Assembly (NCBI GenBank): GCA_013214285.1
Contig: JABSPW010000002.1
Coordinates: forward strand, 1 to 64,000
DNA length: 64,000 bases
Direction of reading: 5' to 3'
Source: Halioglobus sp.
GTDB lineage: Bacteria > Pseudomonadota > Gammaproteobacteria > Pseudomonadales > Halieaceae
Part shown: positions 27,039 to 35,743 of the stretch, one piece after another
Numbering within the stretch: position 1 is the first letter of the stretch
How the letters are laid out: each line of letters starts with the position of its first letter
The notes under the pieces: model-generated
What the model was told of the DNA's origin: nothing
Databases searched by the model: none
The model's input: only the letters and a program-made list of their open reading frames with translations
Position numbers and translations under genes: made by a program

Positions 27039-27419
27039 TTATCCTTCTTGATTTTCATTCTCAAATTCCGCGATCGCCTCTTCTACGGGCCCGAGCATGG
27101 AGGCGGCGCGAGGATAGCCGGCATACTGGGCGATGAAGAGGAGAAATTCTCTGGCTTCTTCAGCATCGATTTCGCCACGCTTCAGGGAGGCCTTGATCTG
27201 TATTTTAAAAGTAGTTGCTTCACCTTTTTCGGCGATAATTCCTAACAATAAAATACGCTTGTCGCGCATGGACAAAGTGTCGCGAGTCCACAGCTCCGCG
27301 AAAAGTTGTTTCAGCATGACATCGGTGAACGTATAGCCCTCCGGCGGCACGATGACATCGCCGGCATAAACATCCATGATTTTTTCTTCGCCGAGGGCGC
27401 GGCGTTCAGAATCGCTCAT
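27039..27419 (-). CDS. Carboxymuconolactone decarboxylase-like (AhpD fold) protein
   Basis: The track starts this ORF far upstream. The ATG at 27419 with GAAGGAGA just before it gives a 126-residue protein. FAELWTRDTLSMRDKRILLLGIIAEKGE and EAREFLLFIAQYAGYPRAASML are the core helices of the CMD/AhpD fold. No CxxC redox pair is present, so it is closer to the decarboxylase group than to AhpD. It lies 20 bp downstream of the fatty-acid-hydroxylase-like gene and is probably in its operon. Substrate unknown. Confidence 0.7.
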   Translation of the reverse strand: MSDSERRALGEEKIMDVYAGDVIVPPEGYTFTDVMLKQLFAELWTRDTLSMRDKRILLLGIIAEKGEATTFKIQIKASLKRGEIDAEEAREFLLFIAQYAGYPRAASMLGPVEEAIAEFENENQEG

Positions 27420-27438
27420 AGTCGGTCTCCTTCGGACG

Positions 27439-28167
27439 CTAGTCCAGTGTGCCAAAAATCTTGTCGTAGAATAGGGTAATCGTCGCGTAATTTCCCTTGT
27501 GCATGTTCTCATGGTGCACATGATGTTTGGCGACAATCCAGTTAAGCGTTTTAAACGGAAAGCGCGGCACTTTGAAATAGACGTGATTGATCTGGTTTAT
27601 CTGAAAGTAAATCAGAAAAGTGACAACGATAGTAGCCAGCTGGAAACGCCCCATGATGGCTGACAGTAAGATCACGGTGAGCATGTAACCGCCCAACCCG
27701 ACGAACGTTTCCAGTGGATGCACATAATGCGCATCAAGGTAAGAGGGGTCACGCGCCTGGTGATGCACCGCGTGCACCTTTCGCATCCTGCCGTTACCGT
27801 GGAACCAAAACCGGTGCGCGCAGTAATAGAACAGGTCGTAGACCATCAGGATCACAAATACGTCCAGTGGAATACGCCACCAGGGCTGCGCCTCAAAAGT
27901 GATGCAAAAGGGCAGTAGCAGGAAAAAAAAGGCGATGTTCAGCCATTTGCCGACACTTTGGCTGGACTTCACCGTTCGCGGATACTTCTCCTTCGCCCAG
28001 CGCAGTTTATCTTCTTCCGTATTGATGCGACGCATTTCCGCCAGGTCGGGATGCCTGAAGACCAGTTTTTTACCGATGATGGTAATCCCTGCGATCAGTG
28101 CCAATGCTGCCATCGACCCTAAGATATTGTAGTTTTCCCAGAACGTTGAAAGCCATTCATGCATCAT
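27439..28167 (-). CDS. Fatty acid hydroxylase/sterol desaturase superfamily enzyme
   Basis: A 242-residue integral membrane di-iron enzyme. The His boxes are YCAHRFWFHGNG, VHAVHHQ and, near the C-terminus, HHVHHENMH. Hydrophobic helices lie at about 17-33 (GSMAALALIAGITIIG), 76-110 and 160-190. Members hydroxylate or desaturate lipid or sterol chains at the membrane with O2. It is placed directly downstream of the MarR-type regulator gene (6 bp) and is probably cotranscribed with it. The substrate cannot be read. Confidence 0.85.
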   Translation of the reverse strand: MMHEWLSTFWENYNILGSMAALALIAGITIIGKKLVFRHPDLAEMRRINTEEDKLRWAKEKYPRTVKSSQSVGKWLNIAFFFLLLPFCITFEAQPWWRIPLDVFVILMVYDLFYYCAHRFWFHGNGRMRKVHAVHHQARDPSYLDAHYVHPLETFVGLGGYMLTVILLSAIMGRFQLATIVVTFLIYFQINQINHVYFKVPRFPFKTLNWIVAKHHVHHENMHKGNYATITLFYDKIFGTLD

Positions 28168-28173
28168 TGTTGT

Positions 28174-29232
28174 CTACCTCGCGCTGTCCTGCTGAGAGAG
28201 CAATAGCCGGGCCAGCTCCTGGCTGCCCTGTTCTCCCAGTTGTTGCTGAAGTTGGTGTGCCAGCAGACGGAGATCTGCATGGCCTTTGCTATCGAAGCTC
28301 TCCTGCTTCAAACCCAGGCCATCGAACAGGTCACGCAATGTGTCATTGACCCGTTTGACCCCGGCTTTGCCAATGATGGTCGCAAATTCATGTTCTAGTT
28401 CTCTGCCGCTCGCCACCGAGTCTGCGATCAGTTGCTTACCATGAGGCGTTAGTGTTAAGACGATTTGACGTGCATCCAGCGGATCAGGGTCTCGCTGTAA
28501 ATAACCCAGGACTTCTAGCTCCATGGCGATGACACTTATCGCCTGCTTGCTCACATCGTGCGAGGCAGCCATCTGTTGAATGCGTCCGCCGGATGGCCCG
28601 ATATGCGTGAGCACCTGTTCGAATGAGACCTTCAGTTCTGGGTGTCCTTTCTTGCGCGTCAGTTCCATTAGTCGCTGCAGGGTGTAATCTGACAACCTTG
28701 GTAGCAGGCCACCCATGATGATTGGCGTCTCAACCCCACTGTCGTGTTCGGTGAGCCCCAGTGAGAGGTGCCGATAAATTGTTCTGAGACACTCGCTGGT
28801 ATCTGCGATGCGCTCTTCACCTACGATGAGAGCAAACTGCTTGTCCAATCGCGCGACAATGCGCATGCCATCGCGACGCAGGCGCAGACCGGCGGGGGAC
28901 AGTGCCAACCGCTTCGCGCGCCCGTCGCTTGGGTCTGCTCGGCGCTCGATGTACCCGGCGGCCTCTACCTGCTTGACGGCCTGGTTGCAGGCCTGTCGAG
29001 AAATACCGAGTATCTCTGCCAGATCGGTCAGGCGCTTGTCGTTCTCGCCGATCAGCGTGATATAGGGTGCGAAGCCGAGTCGCAGGTCGCCGTGTCCGCA
29101 CTCTTTCTGCAGGGTGTCCATCATGCACGTCTGCAGGTACCGTGCTACACCCAGCAAGTGCTGGGAGAAGTCATGTCGATAGCGTGATGAGTGCAAGGCC
29201 GTCTCGACATGTTTTGTGGACAGGGTGATCAT
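28174..29232 (-). CDS. Tandem MarR-family regulator
   Basis: A 352-residue protein holding two winged-helix MarR units in one chain. The first, at ~50-120, has LTDLAEILGISRQACNQAVKQVEAAGYIERRADPSDGRAKRLALS. The second, at ~200-275, has IQQMAASHDVSKQAISVIAMELEVLGYLQRDPDPLDARQIVLTLT. MarR proteins normally bind as dimers of about 150 residues, so this is an internal duplication or fusion that could act as a built-in pseudo-dimer. It faces the redox operon, with a perfect 19-bp palindrome between them, so it probably controls both directions. The ATG at 29232 lies very close to the predicted transcription start. Confidence 0.85.
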   Translation of the reverse strand: MITLSTKHVETALHSSRYRHDFSQHLLGVARYLQTCMMDTLQKECGHGDLRLGFAPYITLIGENDKRLTDLAEILGISRQACNQAVKQVEAAGYIERRADPSDGRAKRLALSPAGLRLRRDGMRIVARLDKQFALIVGEERIADTSECLRTIYRHLSLGLTEHDSGVETPIIMGGLLPRLSDYTLQRLMELTRKKGHPELKVSFEQVLTHIGPSGGRIQQMAASHDVSKQAISVIAMELEVLGYLQRDPDPLDARQIVLTLTPHGKQLIADSVASGRELEHEFATIIGKAGVKRVNDTLRDLFDGLGLKQESFDSKGHADLRLLAHQLQQQLGEQGSQELARLLLSQQDSAR

Positions 29233-29240
29233 GGTGGGAA

Positions 29241-29269
29241 ATAGTAAAGCTCAATTGACTATAAGTCAA
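29241..29269 (-). promoter_or_regulatory. Putative promoter of the tandem MarR gene
   Basis: On the minus strand TTGACT (29269-29264) and TACTAT (29246-29241) are 17 bp apart. The start codon begins at 29232, only 8 bases after the -10 element, so the transcript would be leaderless or nearly so. No ribosome-binding site is visible. The -35 element is the right arm of the palindrome, so the operator would block this promoter. Confidence 0.5.
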
Positions 29270-29271
29270 TT
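29253..29271. promoter_or_regulatory. 19-bp perfect palindrome, probable MarR operator
   Basis: AATTGACTATAAGTCAATT has two perfect 8-bp arms around a 3-bp centre. It lies between the divergent MarR gene and the dehydrogenase operon. A second TTGACA follows at 29276-29281, which could be the -35 of the rightward operon (TCTAAA 16 bp later). Position and symmetry suit a MarR dimer site. Confidence 0.65.
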
Positions 29272-29351
29272 TATATTGACATAATGCGATGCCAGCATCT
29301 AAACTGCCTGTCAAAACAATAAGGTCACTTGCAGGCCTGCAGGGAGTGCTG

Positions 29352-30227
29352 ATGAGCGAGAAAATCAATGTTGGCTATATTGGGCTGGGAAATATCGGCA
29401 AGCCCTCCGCGCAGCACTTGATCTGCGACGCCTTTAACGCCCATGTCTACGATGTGTACGCCCCCGCCATGGAGCCATTGGTCGTCGCCGGGGCAGTGGG
29501 CTGTGCGTCGCTCGCGGAGCTGGCGCAGGCTTGTCAACACATTGGTGTCTGCGTGCGTGATGACGCCCAGGTGGAGGGCTTGCTATCCGGTGATGGGGGT
29601 ATCTTCGCCAATGCGGCAAAGGGTACGCTGGTGGCAATTCACAGTACGGTTACGCAGGCGAATCTGCTCAAATGGGCGCAGCAGGCGGCAGATATCGGTG
29701 TTGATTTAATCGATGCCCCAATCACTGGCGGGGCGCACCGCGCTGCGGACGCCACCTTGTGTTATATGGTGGGCGGCAGCGAGGAGCAGCTACTGCGGGG
29801 TACCCCGGTCTTCGATACATCCGCGGAGAAAGTGGTGCACGCGGGGCCCATTGGTTCAGGGATTGCTTTGAAGCTGTGCAATAATTTTATTCAGTACACA
29901 GAGTTTGTCGCTATGGCGGAAGCGGCTCGTCTCGCACATGCCTGCGGGTTATCGGGTGACGTATTGCGCGACGTGGGTTTGTCCAACGGCGTGGTAAACG
30001 AGCAAATGCAAATGTTTGTCAGTGGGCGCAATGGGCTCTCCGGTAGCTGCAGCGAAGAGGAAATGGAACAGATCTTCGGGGCCGTGGGCCGGCTGGCCAC
30101 CAAGGATCTCCGGTGTGCTATCAGCACCGCCGCTGACAACGGGGTGCTGCTTCCCACCGCTGAATATATCTGCGAACGCATTGAAGACGTCTTTCTGGCC
30201 AAAGACGAATCCAGAATCCCGGATTGA
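29352..30227 (+). CDS. 3-hydroxyisobutyrate dehydrogenase-family oxidoreductase
   Basis: A 291-residue beta-hydroxyacid dehydrogenase from ATG 29352 (GGGAG upstream); the track's earlier start at 29289 falls in the promoter region. VGYIGLGNIGKP is the NAD(P)-binding loop. DAPITGGAHRAADATLCYMVGG is the substrate-binding motif. IALKLCNNFI supplies the catalytic Lys and Asn. It oxidises 3-hydroxy acids or reduces the semialdehyde. It is the first gene of the operon opposite the MarR regulator, with an aldehyde dehydrogenase next. The pair fits stepwise oxidation of an alcohol/aldehyde intermediate, but the substrate is unknown. Confidence 0.85.
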   Translation: MSEKINVGYIGLGNIGKPSAQHLICDAFNAHVYDVYAPAMEPLVVAGAVGCASLAELAQACQHIGVCVRDDAQVEGLLSGDGGIFANAAKGTLVAIHSTVTQANLLKWAQQAADIGVDLIDAPITGGAHRAADATLCYMVGGSEEQLLRGTPVFDTSAEKVVHAGPIGSGIALKLCNNFIQYTEFVAMAEAARLAHACGLSGDVLRDVGLSNGVVNEQMQMFVSGRNGLSGSCSEEEMEQIFGAVGRLATKDLRCAISTAADNGVLLPTAEYICERIEDVFLAKDESRIPD

Positions 30228-30241
30228 CAGGAGTAGAGTGT

Positions 30242-31705
30242 ATGAACCCGGAAACCCGATTGTTCATCGACGGTGAACTTTGTGATGCCCAGAGTGGCAA
30301 AACGTACCCCAATATTAACCCCGCTACGGAAGAGGTCATGGGCTATGTGGCCGACGCCGGTCCTGCGGACATGGACCGCGCCATAGCCGCCGCGCGGCGT
30401 GCTTTCGATGACACGGGTTGGTCGACCGACCACGTGTTTCGTCACCAGTGCCTGGACCAGCTGTATCAGGCACTGCTGTCCATTGAAGAGGAGTTTCGTC
30501 AACAGATCGCCGCAGAGACCGGTGGACCCTTGGGTACCTGTGGCGACATGGGGCCCCAGTGCAAGACACCTATCGGTTTTATGGAGTACACCCTGAAGAG
30601 CCTGCCGGAGTACGAGTGGAGCAAAGATATTGGCGAAGCAGAAATGATGGGTGTCAAAAGCCGCCGGCTGGTAGAGAAAGAAGCTGTGGGAGTGGTGGCG
30701 TGCATTACGCCCTGGAACGTGCCTTTGCAGATCAACCTTGCCAAGTGCATCCCCGCTCTCGCGGCGGGTTGCACAGTGGTTTTAAAAGCAGCCCCTGATA
30801 CACCCTGGTCGGCGACCATGCTGGGGCGCTTGATCAAGGAAAATACCGACATGCCGGCGGGTGTTTTCAATGTGATTACCGCTGAAGATCCGAAGCAAGT
30901 GGGTGAGCAGTTGGTGGATGATCCGCGGGTGGACATGGTGTCTTTTACCGGTTCTACGGCGGTGGGCAAACACATTGCGGCGCGCGCGGCGGCTACTGTC
31001 AAGAAGGTGTTTCTCGAGTTGGGCGGTAAGTCAGCCAATATTATCCTCGATGATGCGGATCTCAACACGTGCCTGCTGAGTTCGCTGGGTGTCTGTTTCC
31101 ATGCGGGTCAGGGCTGCGCCATTTTGTCGCGTTTGCTGGTGCCGCGATCGCGGCAGGCCGAGGTGGAGGAATTACTGCCGACTTTTTTCAATTTTATCGA
31201 ATACGGTGACCCGGCTTCCGAGAGTCAGATCATGGGCGCTTTGGTCAATGCGCGTCAAAAAGAGCGTGTCCTGGGATACATAGAAAAAGGCAAGAGCGAA
31301 GGCGCCCGTCTGCTGATGGGGGGAGGCGTTCCGGAGCACCTCGAAAAGGGCTACTACGTGGAGCCCACCGTTTTCACTGATGTAACGAATGACATGACCA
31401 TTGCCCGGGAAGAGATTTTCGGCCCCGTGTTGGTCATCATTCCCTACGATGATGAAGAAGATGCCATTCGTATTGCCAACGACTCCGATTATGGCTTATC
31501 TGGTGGCGTCTGGTCGGCCAGCGAAGAGAGGGCGTTGGCAGTGGCTCGTCGCATCCGTACCGGCACCATCAATGTCAATGGCGGGATATTTTATGGCGCG
31601 GACGCGCCCTTTGGCGGTTATAAGCAGAGTGGAGTGGGTCGCGAAATGGGGCGTGAGGGCTTTGAGGAATATCTGGAGACAAAAACACTGGCGATTGCCG
31701 TATGA
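30242..31705 (+). CDS. NAD(P)-dependent aldehyde dehydrogenase
   Basis: A 487-residue ALDH from ATG 30242, with AGGAG 12 bp upstream. ITPWNVPLQ and FTGSTAVGKHI are cofactor-binding motifs. FLELGGKSANIIL carries the general base Glu and FHAGQGCAILSRLLV the nucleophilic Cys. EEIFGPVLVI and the C-terminal GGYKQSGVGREMG are typical. It oxidises an aldehyde to the acid. Its stop overlaps the next SDR start by ATGA. The operon also has a hydroxyacid dehydrogenase, SDRs and a SnoaL-like protein, suggesting breakdown or tailoring of a cyclic or terpenoid compound. Confidence 0.9.
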   Translation: MNPETRLFIDGELCDAQSGKTYPNINPATEEVMGYVADAGPADMDRAIAAARRAFDDTGWSTDHVFRHQCLDQLYQALLSIEEEFRQQIAAETGGPLGTCGDMGPQCKTPIGFMEYTLKSLPEYEWSKDIGEAEMMGVKSRRLVEKEAVGVVACITPWNVPLQINLAKCIPALAAGCTVVLKAAPDTPWSATMLGRLIKENTDMPAGVFNVITAEDPKQVGEQLVDDPRVDMVSFTGSTAVGKHIAARAAATVKKVFLELGGKSANIILDDADLNTCLLSSLGVCFHAGQGCAILSRLLVPRSRQAEVEELLPTFFNFIEYGDPASESQIMGALVNARQKERVLGYIEKGKSEGARLLMGGGVPEHLEKGYYVEPTVFTDVTNDMTIAREEIFGPVLVIIPYDDEEDAIRIANDSDYGLSGGVWSASEERALAVARRIRTGTINVNGGIFYGADAPFGGYKQSGVGREMGREGFEEYLETKTLAIAV

Positions 31706-32475
31706 GCGAGGTTTTGCGTAACCGGGTCTATATCGTTACCGGCGGATCGCGGGGTTTTGGCCTTGCCATCGCGAAGCAGTTGGTGGCCCAGGGTGCAAAC
31801 GTCGGGTTGATTAGCCGCAACCAGGCGGGATTGGACCAGGTGGTAGCGGAGCTCGGTACCGATCAGGCTGTCGGGATGGCCTGTGATGTTGGCTCCAGCG
31901 AGCAGGTGTGTGCAATCTTTGAGGAGATCCGGCGCCATTTCGGACAGTTAGACGGATTGATCAATAATGCGGGACTGGCAGCGCCTAATCGGGTAGAAAA
32001 CTTGGTGGAAGCGGAGGTGATCTCACAGGTTCATACCAATTTCCTCGGTACCGTTTTCTGCAGTCAGGCCGCTATTCCTTGGCTGCGTGGTACAGATAAC
32101 CCGCGCATTGTGAACATATCCTCTGCTAGTGCCTGGCACTATGATGAAATAAGCCACCTGTCTATATACGCCTCGACCAAGGCCGCAGTGGAGCGTTTCA
32201 CCCGAGACCTTCGGCTGGAGTTGCAACACGACTGTATAGGGGTTACCTGCATTCGCCCCGGCGGTGCGATCACGGACTTTTCCGTCGGCTGGGACCCTGA
32301 TGCTTTTGCAGCCGCGTTGGAAGGCTGGAAAGATATGGGTACGTATATGGATATGGGTATGGTACCGGAGGATGTTGCAGAAGCGGTGTGCTACTGCCTG
32401 ACACAGCGCCCGGGTGTCGCGGTAGACCTTCTGGAAGTGCGCCCCAGTGTGCTCACACCGAAGGACGGCTTTTAA
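31702..32475 (+). CDS. Short-chain dehydrogenase/reductase
   Basis: A 257-residue classical SDR. VTGGSRGFGLA is the cofactor motif. LINNAGLA is intact, NISSASAW gives the Ser, and IYASTKAAVE gives YxxxK. CIRPGGAITDF follows, and the C-terminal VDLLEVRPSVLTP resembles the clavulanate-dehydrogenase/sepiapterin-like group. It overlaps the aldehyde dehydrogenase gene by 4 bp. Substrate unknown. Confidence 0.85.
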   Translation: MSEVLRNRVYIVTGGSRGFGLAIAKQLVAQGANVGLISRNQAGLDQVVAELGTDQAVGMACDVGSSEQVCAIFEEIRRHFGQLDGLINNAGLAAPNRVENLVEAEVISQVHTNFLGTVFCSQAAIPWLRGTDNPRIVNISSASAWHYDEISHLSIYASTKAAVERFTRDLRLELQHDCIGVTCIRPGGAITDFSVGWDPDAFAAALEGWKDMGTYMDMGMVPEDVAEAVCYCLTQRPGVAVDLLEVRPSVLTPKDGF

Positions 32476-32505
32476 ATCTAGATGACACCTCAGAAGGAAA
32501 CAGAT

Positions 32506-33327
32506 ATGAACGATGTGTTGGGCTACAGGGGAAAAAATGTTGTCATTACCGGGGCCGCCTCCGGTATGGGCGAAGCTGCTGCACAGCTACTGGTCGATGC
32601 CGGCGCGCAGGTCTATGCCTTGGATATTGCCGAAGTGTCCGCCCCGGTCGCTGTGTCTGTGAAGGTCGATATGAAGAACGACACCACGATTGATGCGGCA
32701 TTGAACCGGCTGCCACAGGAGATATACGCCCTATTTAATTGCGCGGGTGTGCCCAGTCCACCGTTTGCTATGAGCGACACGGTATTGATTAACTTTACCG
32801 GTTTACGCTACCTGACGGAGAAACTAATCGACAGAATAACCAGCGGCGGTGGTATCGCGTCAATCGCGTCAACGGCGGGTATGGGCTGGAAGCCCAATAT
32901 CGAGCGCGTGAAGGCGTTCCTCGCCCTTGACAACAGTTACGACGCCGCAAAAACCTGGTTGGTCGAGCATGAGGACGAGGTAAGCGATGGCTACGGCTTT
33001 TCCAAGCAGTGTATTATCGTTTATACCATGCTGATGGCGGGGAAGCTGGCCAAAAAAAATATACGTATTAACTGCATTGCGCCTTCTCCAACTGACAGTG
33101 GTTTTATGAAAATTCTGAAGGGAGAAGGACATATCCCCGACGAAGCGGTCGAGCTGTTCCTACCTTCGAACGGTCGCTATGCCAGTGGCGCCGAGATGGG
33201 CGCGCCGCTCGTTATGCTTAACAGCAAGTTGGCCAGCTTCGTCAGTGGCCACAACCTTCCCGTAGATTTCGGTTATTGTGCTGAGGTCTCCATGGGCCAG
33301 CGCGATGACCTACTGGGTATTGCCTGA
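32506..33327 (+). CDS. SDR, 3-alpha-hydroxysteroid dehydrogenase-like
   Basis: A 273-residue SDR from ATG 32506 with AAGGAAA upstream; the track start at 32482 is an earlier codon without support. VVITGAASGMGEAAAQ is the cofactor loop. ALFNCAGV replaces NNAG. IASTAGMGW gives the Ser region and DGYGFSKQCIIVYTM the YxxxK. The insert after AGMGW (NIERVKAFLALDNSY) and the NCIAPSPTDSGFM segment are features I associate with 3-alpha-hydroxysteroid dehydrogenase/carbonyl reductase proteins. It sits mid-operon. Steroid specificity is a guess from family resemblance. Confidence 0.8.
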   Translation: MNDVLGYRGKNVVITGAASGMGEAAAQLLVDAGAQVYALDIAEVSAPVAVSVKVDMKNDTTIDAALNRLPQEIYALFNCAGVPSPPFAMSDTVLINFTGLRYLTEKLIDRITSGGGIASIASTAGMGWKPNIERVKAFLALDNSYDAAKTWLVEHEDEVSDGYGFSKQCIIVYTMLMAGKLAKKNIRINCIAPSPTDSGFMKILKGEGHIPDEAVELFLPSNGRYASGAEMGAPLVMLNSKLASFVSGHNLPVDFGYCAEVSMGQRDDLLGIA

Positions 33328-33330
33328 AGC

Positions 33331-34221
33331 ATGAAAACGTTGATCGTCGGTGGGACAGGCCTAACCGGCGCGCACGCCGCACTGCATTTGCGTGATGCGG
33401 GTGACGCGGTGACCTTGATGTCGCGTTCTGCGCCGGTCCTCGACTGTCTGCAAGATTTTGATCATATTTGTGGGAGCTACCTCGGCGACGAAGTGTCTCT
33501 GAAGGAGTTGTCAGTCTTTGACCGTATGGTTTTCGCTGCGGGAGCCGATATTCGTCAGCTGCCTCAAAACGAAGAAGAAGCTGCTTTTTTCCAGCGGGTC
33601 AATAGCGAGGGCATACCGCGCTTTTTTAATCGATCTAAAACAGCAGGTATAGGGCGCGCTGTCTATATTGGGACCTACTATCCGCAGGTTGTGCCGGAGA
33701 AAATCGATACCAGCCCTTATGTGCGCTCGCGTCATATTGCCGATGAGTGCTTGCGCGCGTTAAACGGTGACGACTTCAATGTCTGTAGCCTAAATGCGCC
33801 ATTTATCATAGGTCATGTGCAGGGTCTGGTTCAGCCGCACCTTGAAGCGTTGGTTCACTACGCAGCAGGGCGCATTGCGGGTCTGTCTCCTGTTGCTCCC
33901 GCTGGTGGCGTTAACCACATTACGAGCTGCTCTATGTCAGAAGCGATAGAGGGTGCGCTGCAATGCGGTGTGGGAGGAAAGGCTTACCTCGTCGGTGATG
34001 AAAACCTCAGTTGGAAGGCATACCTTGAACTTTTTTTTCATGCTGTTGGCAATCCACGAGAGCTGCCTGTATCGGAAGAGGAGCATCCGATGTTTCCGGA
34101 TGCGATACTGTATGCGGGGCGCAACGCCACCGTCGAATATGAGCCTTATGTCGGTGAACTACGTTATAGTCGTGACAATGTCCGTACAACGGTGAAAGAA
34201 ATCGTGGCGGTTTACGATTAG
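33331..34221 (+). CDS. NAD-dependent epimerase/dehydratase-like (extended SDR)
   Basis: A 296-residue protein. The N-terminus KTLIVGGTGLTGAHAALHL has the GxxGxxG motif of extended SDRs. YIGTYYPQVVPEK stands where the catalytic Ser/Thr strand is expected, and SPYVRSRHIADE lacks a clean YxxxK (Tyr then VRSR). Classical epimerase catalysis may therefore be altered. NAPFIIGH and HITSCSMSEAIEGAL are family-like. It is 3 bp downstream of the preceding SDR. Function unknown; an atypical or binding role is possible. Confidence 0.75.
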   Translation: MKTLIVGGTGLTGAHAALHLRDAGDAVTLMSRSAPVLDCLQDFDHICGSYLGDEVSLKELSVFDRMVFAAGADIRQLPQNEEEAAFFQRVNSEGIPRFFNRSKTAGIGRAVYIGTYYPQVVPEKIDTSPYVRSRHIADECLRALNGDDFNVCSLNAPFIIGHVQGLVQPHLEALVHYAAGRIAGLSPVAPAGGVNHITSCSMSEAIEGALQCGVGGKAYLVGDENLSWKAYLELFFHAVGNPRELPVSEEEHPMFPDAILYAGRNATVEYEPYVGELRYSRDNVRTTVKEIVAVYD

Positions 34222-34269
34222 ATTCAGCCAACGCAGTTGCAGGGTGATGTGTAGTCGAAGGGGAATAAC

Positions 34270-34797
34270 ATGGGTACATTAAGCAACGAAGAGTTGCGTG
34301 CCACGGCCGACAAGTTGATCGCAGCACATCAGGAAGCCTCCCGTACCAACGATTGGTTGTGCTTCGTGGACGCACTATACGCGAAGGACTGTGTGTATAC
34401 CTGCGAATACGCCGGCGTTATGGAGGTAACCGCCAATGGCATCGAGGAGATCAAGGCCACGCACTATGGTCGGGATATGCAGGTCGGTTGGGATGGCTGG
34501 ACGTTTCCCTACAGGGGGGTTTATACCGGCACGGGAAATCGACTGATAACACACTGGCTTAATCGGGGTCCTGGGATGCGTGCCGACGGCAGCTACTTCG
34601 AGACACCTGGTATTTCTTTTATTACCTTGAACGATAAGGCGAGAATCTGCCATCAGTTTGATATGTTTGATTTGGCGCACCAGATGAAGCTGTGTGATGA
34701 GCTTGAGGAGGTCGATTTGCTCTCTCCCCAGCTTAAATTTCAGTGGGTGCTGCCGATGAAGGAAAAGTTGGAAGCCCAGCTGGCGCGCAATCGCTGA
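34270..34797 (+). CDS. SnoaL/NTF2-like protein
   Basis: A 175-residue protein with a SnoaL-like alpha+beta barrel pattern: an N-terminal helix pair, DWLCFVDALYAKDCVYTCEYAG, a GIEEIKATHY helix, then beta strands (GNRLITHWLNRGP, ISFITLNDKARICHQFDMFD). Such folds host isomerases, cyclases and dehydratases as well as binding proteins. It is the last intact enzyme-like gene of the redox operon before the periplasmic protein and the Rieske remnant. Ligand unknown. Confidence 0.7.
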   Translation: MGTLSNEELRATADKLIAAHQEASRTNDWLCFVDALYAKDCVYTCEYAGVMEVTANGIEEIKATHYGRDMQVGWDGWTFPYRGVYTGTGNRLITHWLNRGPGMRADGSYFETPGISFITLNDKARICHQFDMFDLAHQMKLCDELEEVDLLSPQLKFQWVLPMKEKLEAQLARNR

Positions 34798-34866
34798 GTA
34801 ATCGAGCATCCCATGCGGCCAGCGGAAAGCTGTTATAGAGATCGGCGACTGTGCAGGAGATAAACC

Positions 34867-35259
34867 GTGAGTGGTAGCGTTCACAAGTCTGGTCTGGCGC
34901 TGATTTGGTTGGTCCTGTCAAGCGCGTGCTATGCGGCGGATGAGGGCAGGGCTTACCGCGTGCTAGCAATCAATTCTGTAGAGACATGTTCGGATCTCAA
35001 CACGGCCGTGGCAATTGCGAATGAGGAAGACGATTGGCGGCTGCTGTATACGTTCTCACTGTATACCATGGGGTACCTGACTGGCGTTAACCGTCTAGCC
35101 TACGATACTTACGATATTGCGGGTGGCAAAAACGTAAAAACGCACATGGTCTGGTTGCAGCGCTACTGCGCGGAAAATCCTCGAGTTGATTTTAGTGAAG
35201 CATTACACCAGTTGGTGATACAACTTTATCCCAGGCGATTAATCGCTGAGCCGGGTTGA
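34867..35259 (+). CDS. Small periplasmic helical protein (HdeA/Rap1a-like)
   Basis: A 130-residue protein starting at GTG 34867 with AGGAG eight bases before it. A signal peptide (SGLALIWLVLSSACYAADE) is followed by a short helical domain with two cysteines (ETCSDL and QRYCAENP), likely one disulfide. YTMGYLTGVN and VDFSEALHQLVIQLYP recall small periplasmic HdeA- or Rap1a-type proteins. It follows the redox operon by 69 bp. Role unknown. Confidence 0.6.
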   Translation: MSGSVHKSGLALIWLVLSSACYAADEGRAYRVLAINSVETCSDLNTAVAIANEEDDWRLLYTFSLYTMGYLTGVNRLAYDTYDIAGGKNVKTHMVWLQRYCAENPRVDFSEALHQLVIQLYPRRLIAEPG

Positions 35260-35743
35260 GTGTCGATGCCGATGAGCCCTCAAGAGATTCATAATCTGAG
35301 AGGTCTCATGGATTTTGAGGCTTCGAGAACGCCGCCGCTGGCAGGTTTTCCTCCACTCCCCGATATCCCTGCCGGGCGCTACACCGATATGCGGTTTTAT
35401 GAACTAGAGCAGGAGCAGATTTGGCGCAAGAGTTGGCTGCTCGCAGCTCATATGGATGAACTGCCTGAACCAGGCGCGTTCCTTTAGTCGGAGATTGCCG
35501 CGTAGCCCGTCCCTTTGATCCATGGAGTCTTGCGGTTTTAAAGGTGTGCCACTGAGCGACCAGGAGGTCCGGATCTACCATTGGAACGAAGCTGCGGATC
35601 GCATGATGGGCGTCAAAAATATTGCGCCGGAACTGCGTGTGCAGCCGGTGCTTGGAGACTAATGGATTTATCCAAATGACCCCCGCCTTGCGCAGTTGGT
35701 TGACCAAGTGGGCGACACAGTTGAAATGGATAGAACGAAATCA
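35260..35743 (+). pseudogene. Rieske-type aromatic ring-hydroxylating oxygenase remnant
   Basis: An N-terminal piece (GRYTDMRFYELEQEQIWRKSWLLAAHMDELPEPGAF) ends at a stop at 35485-35487. This is the usual lead-in of Rieske oxygenase alpha subunits, but the C-H/C-H cluster domain never appears. From about 35550 a second piece reads PLSDQEVRIYHWNEAADRMMG and APELRVQPVLGD, then a TAA, then WIYPNDPRLAQLV, which looks like a C-terminal end. So the gene has lost its Rieske and iron domains and carries stops. Its place behind the redox operon suggests a lost oxygenation step. Confidence 0.65.
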
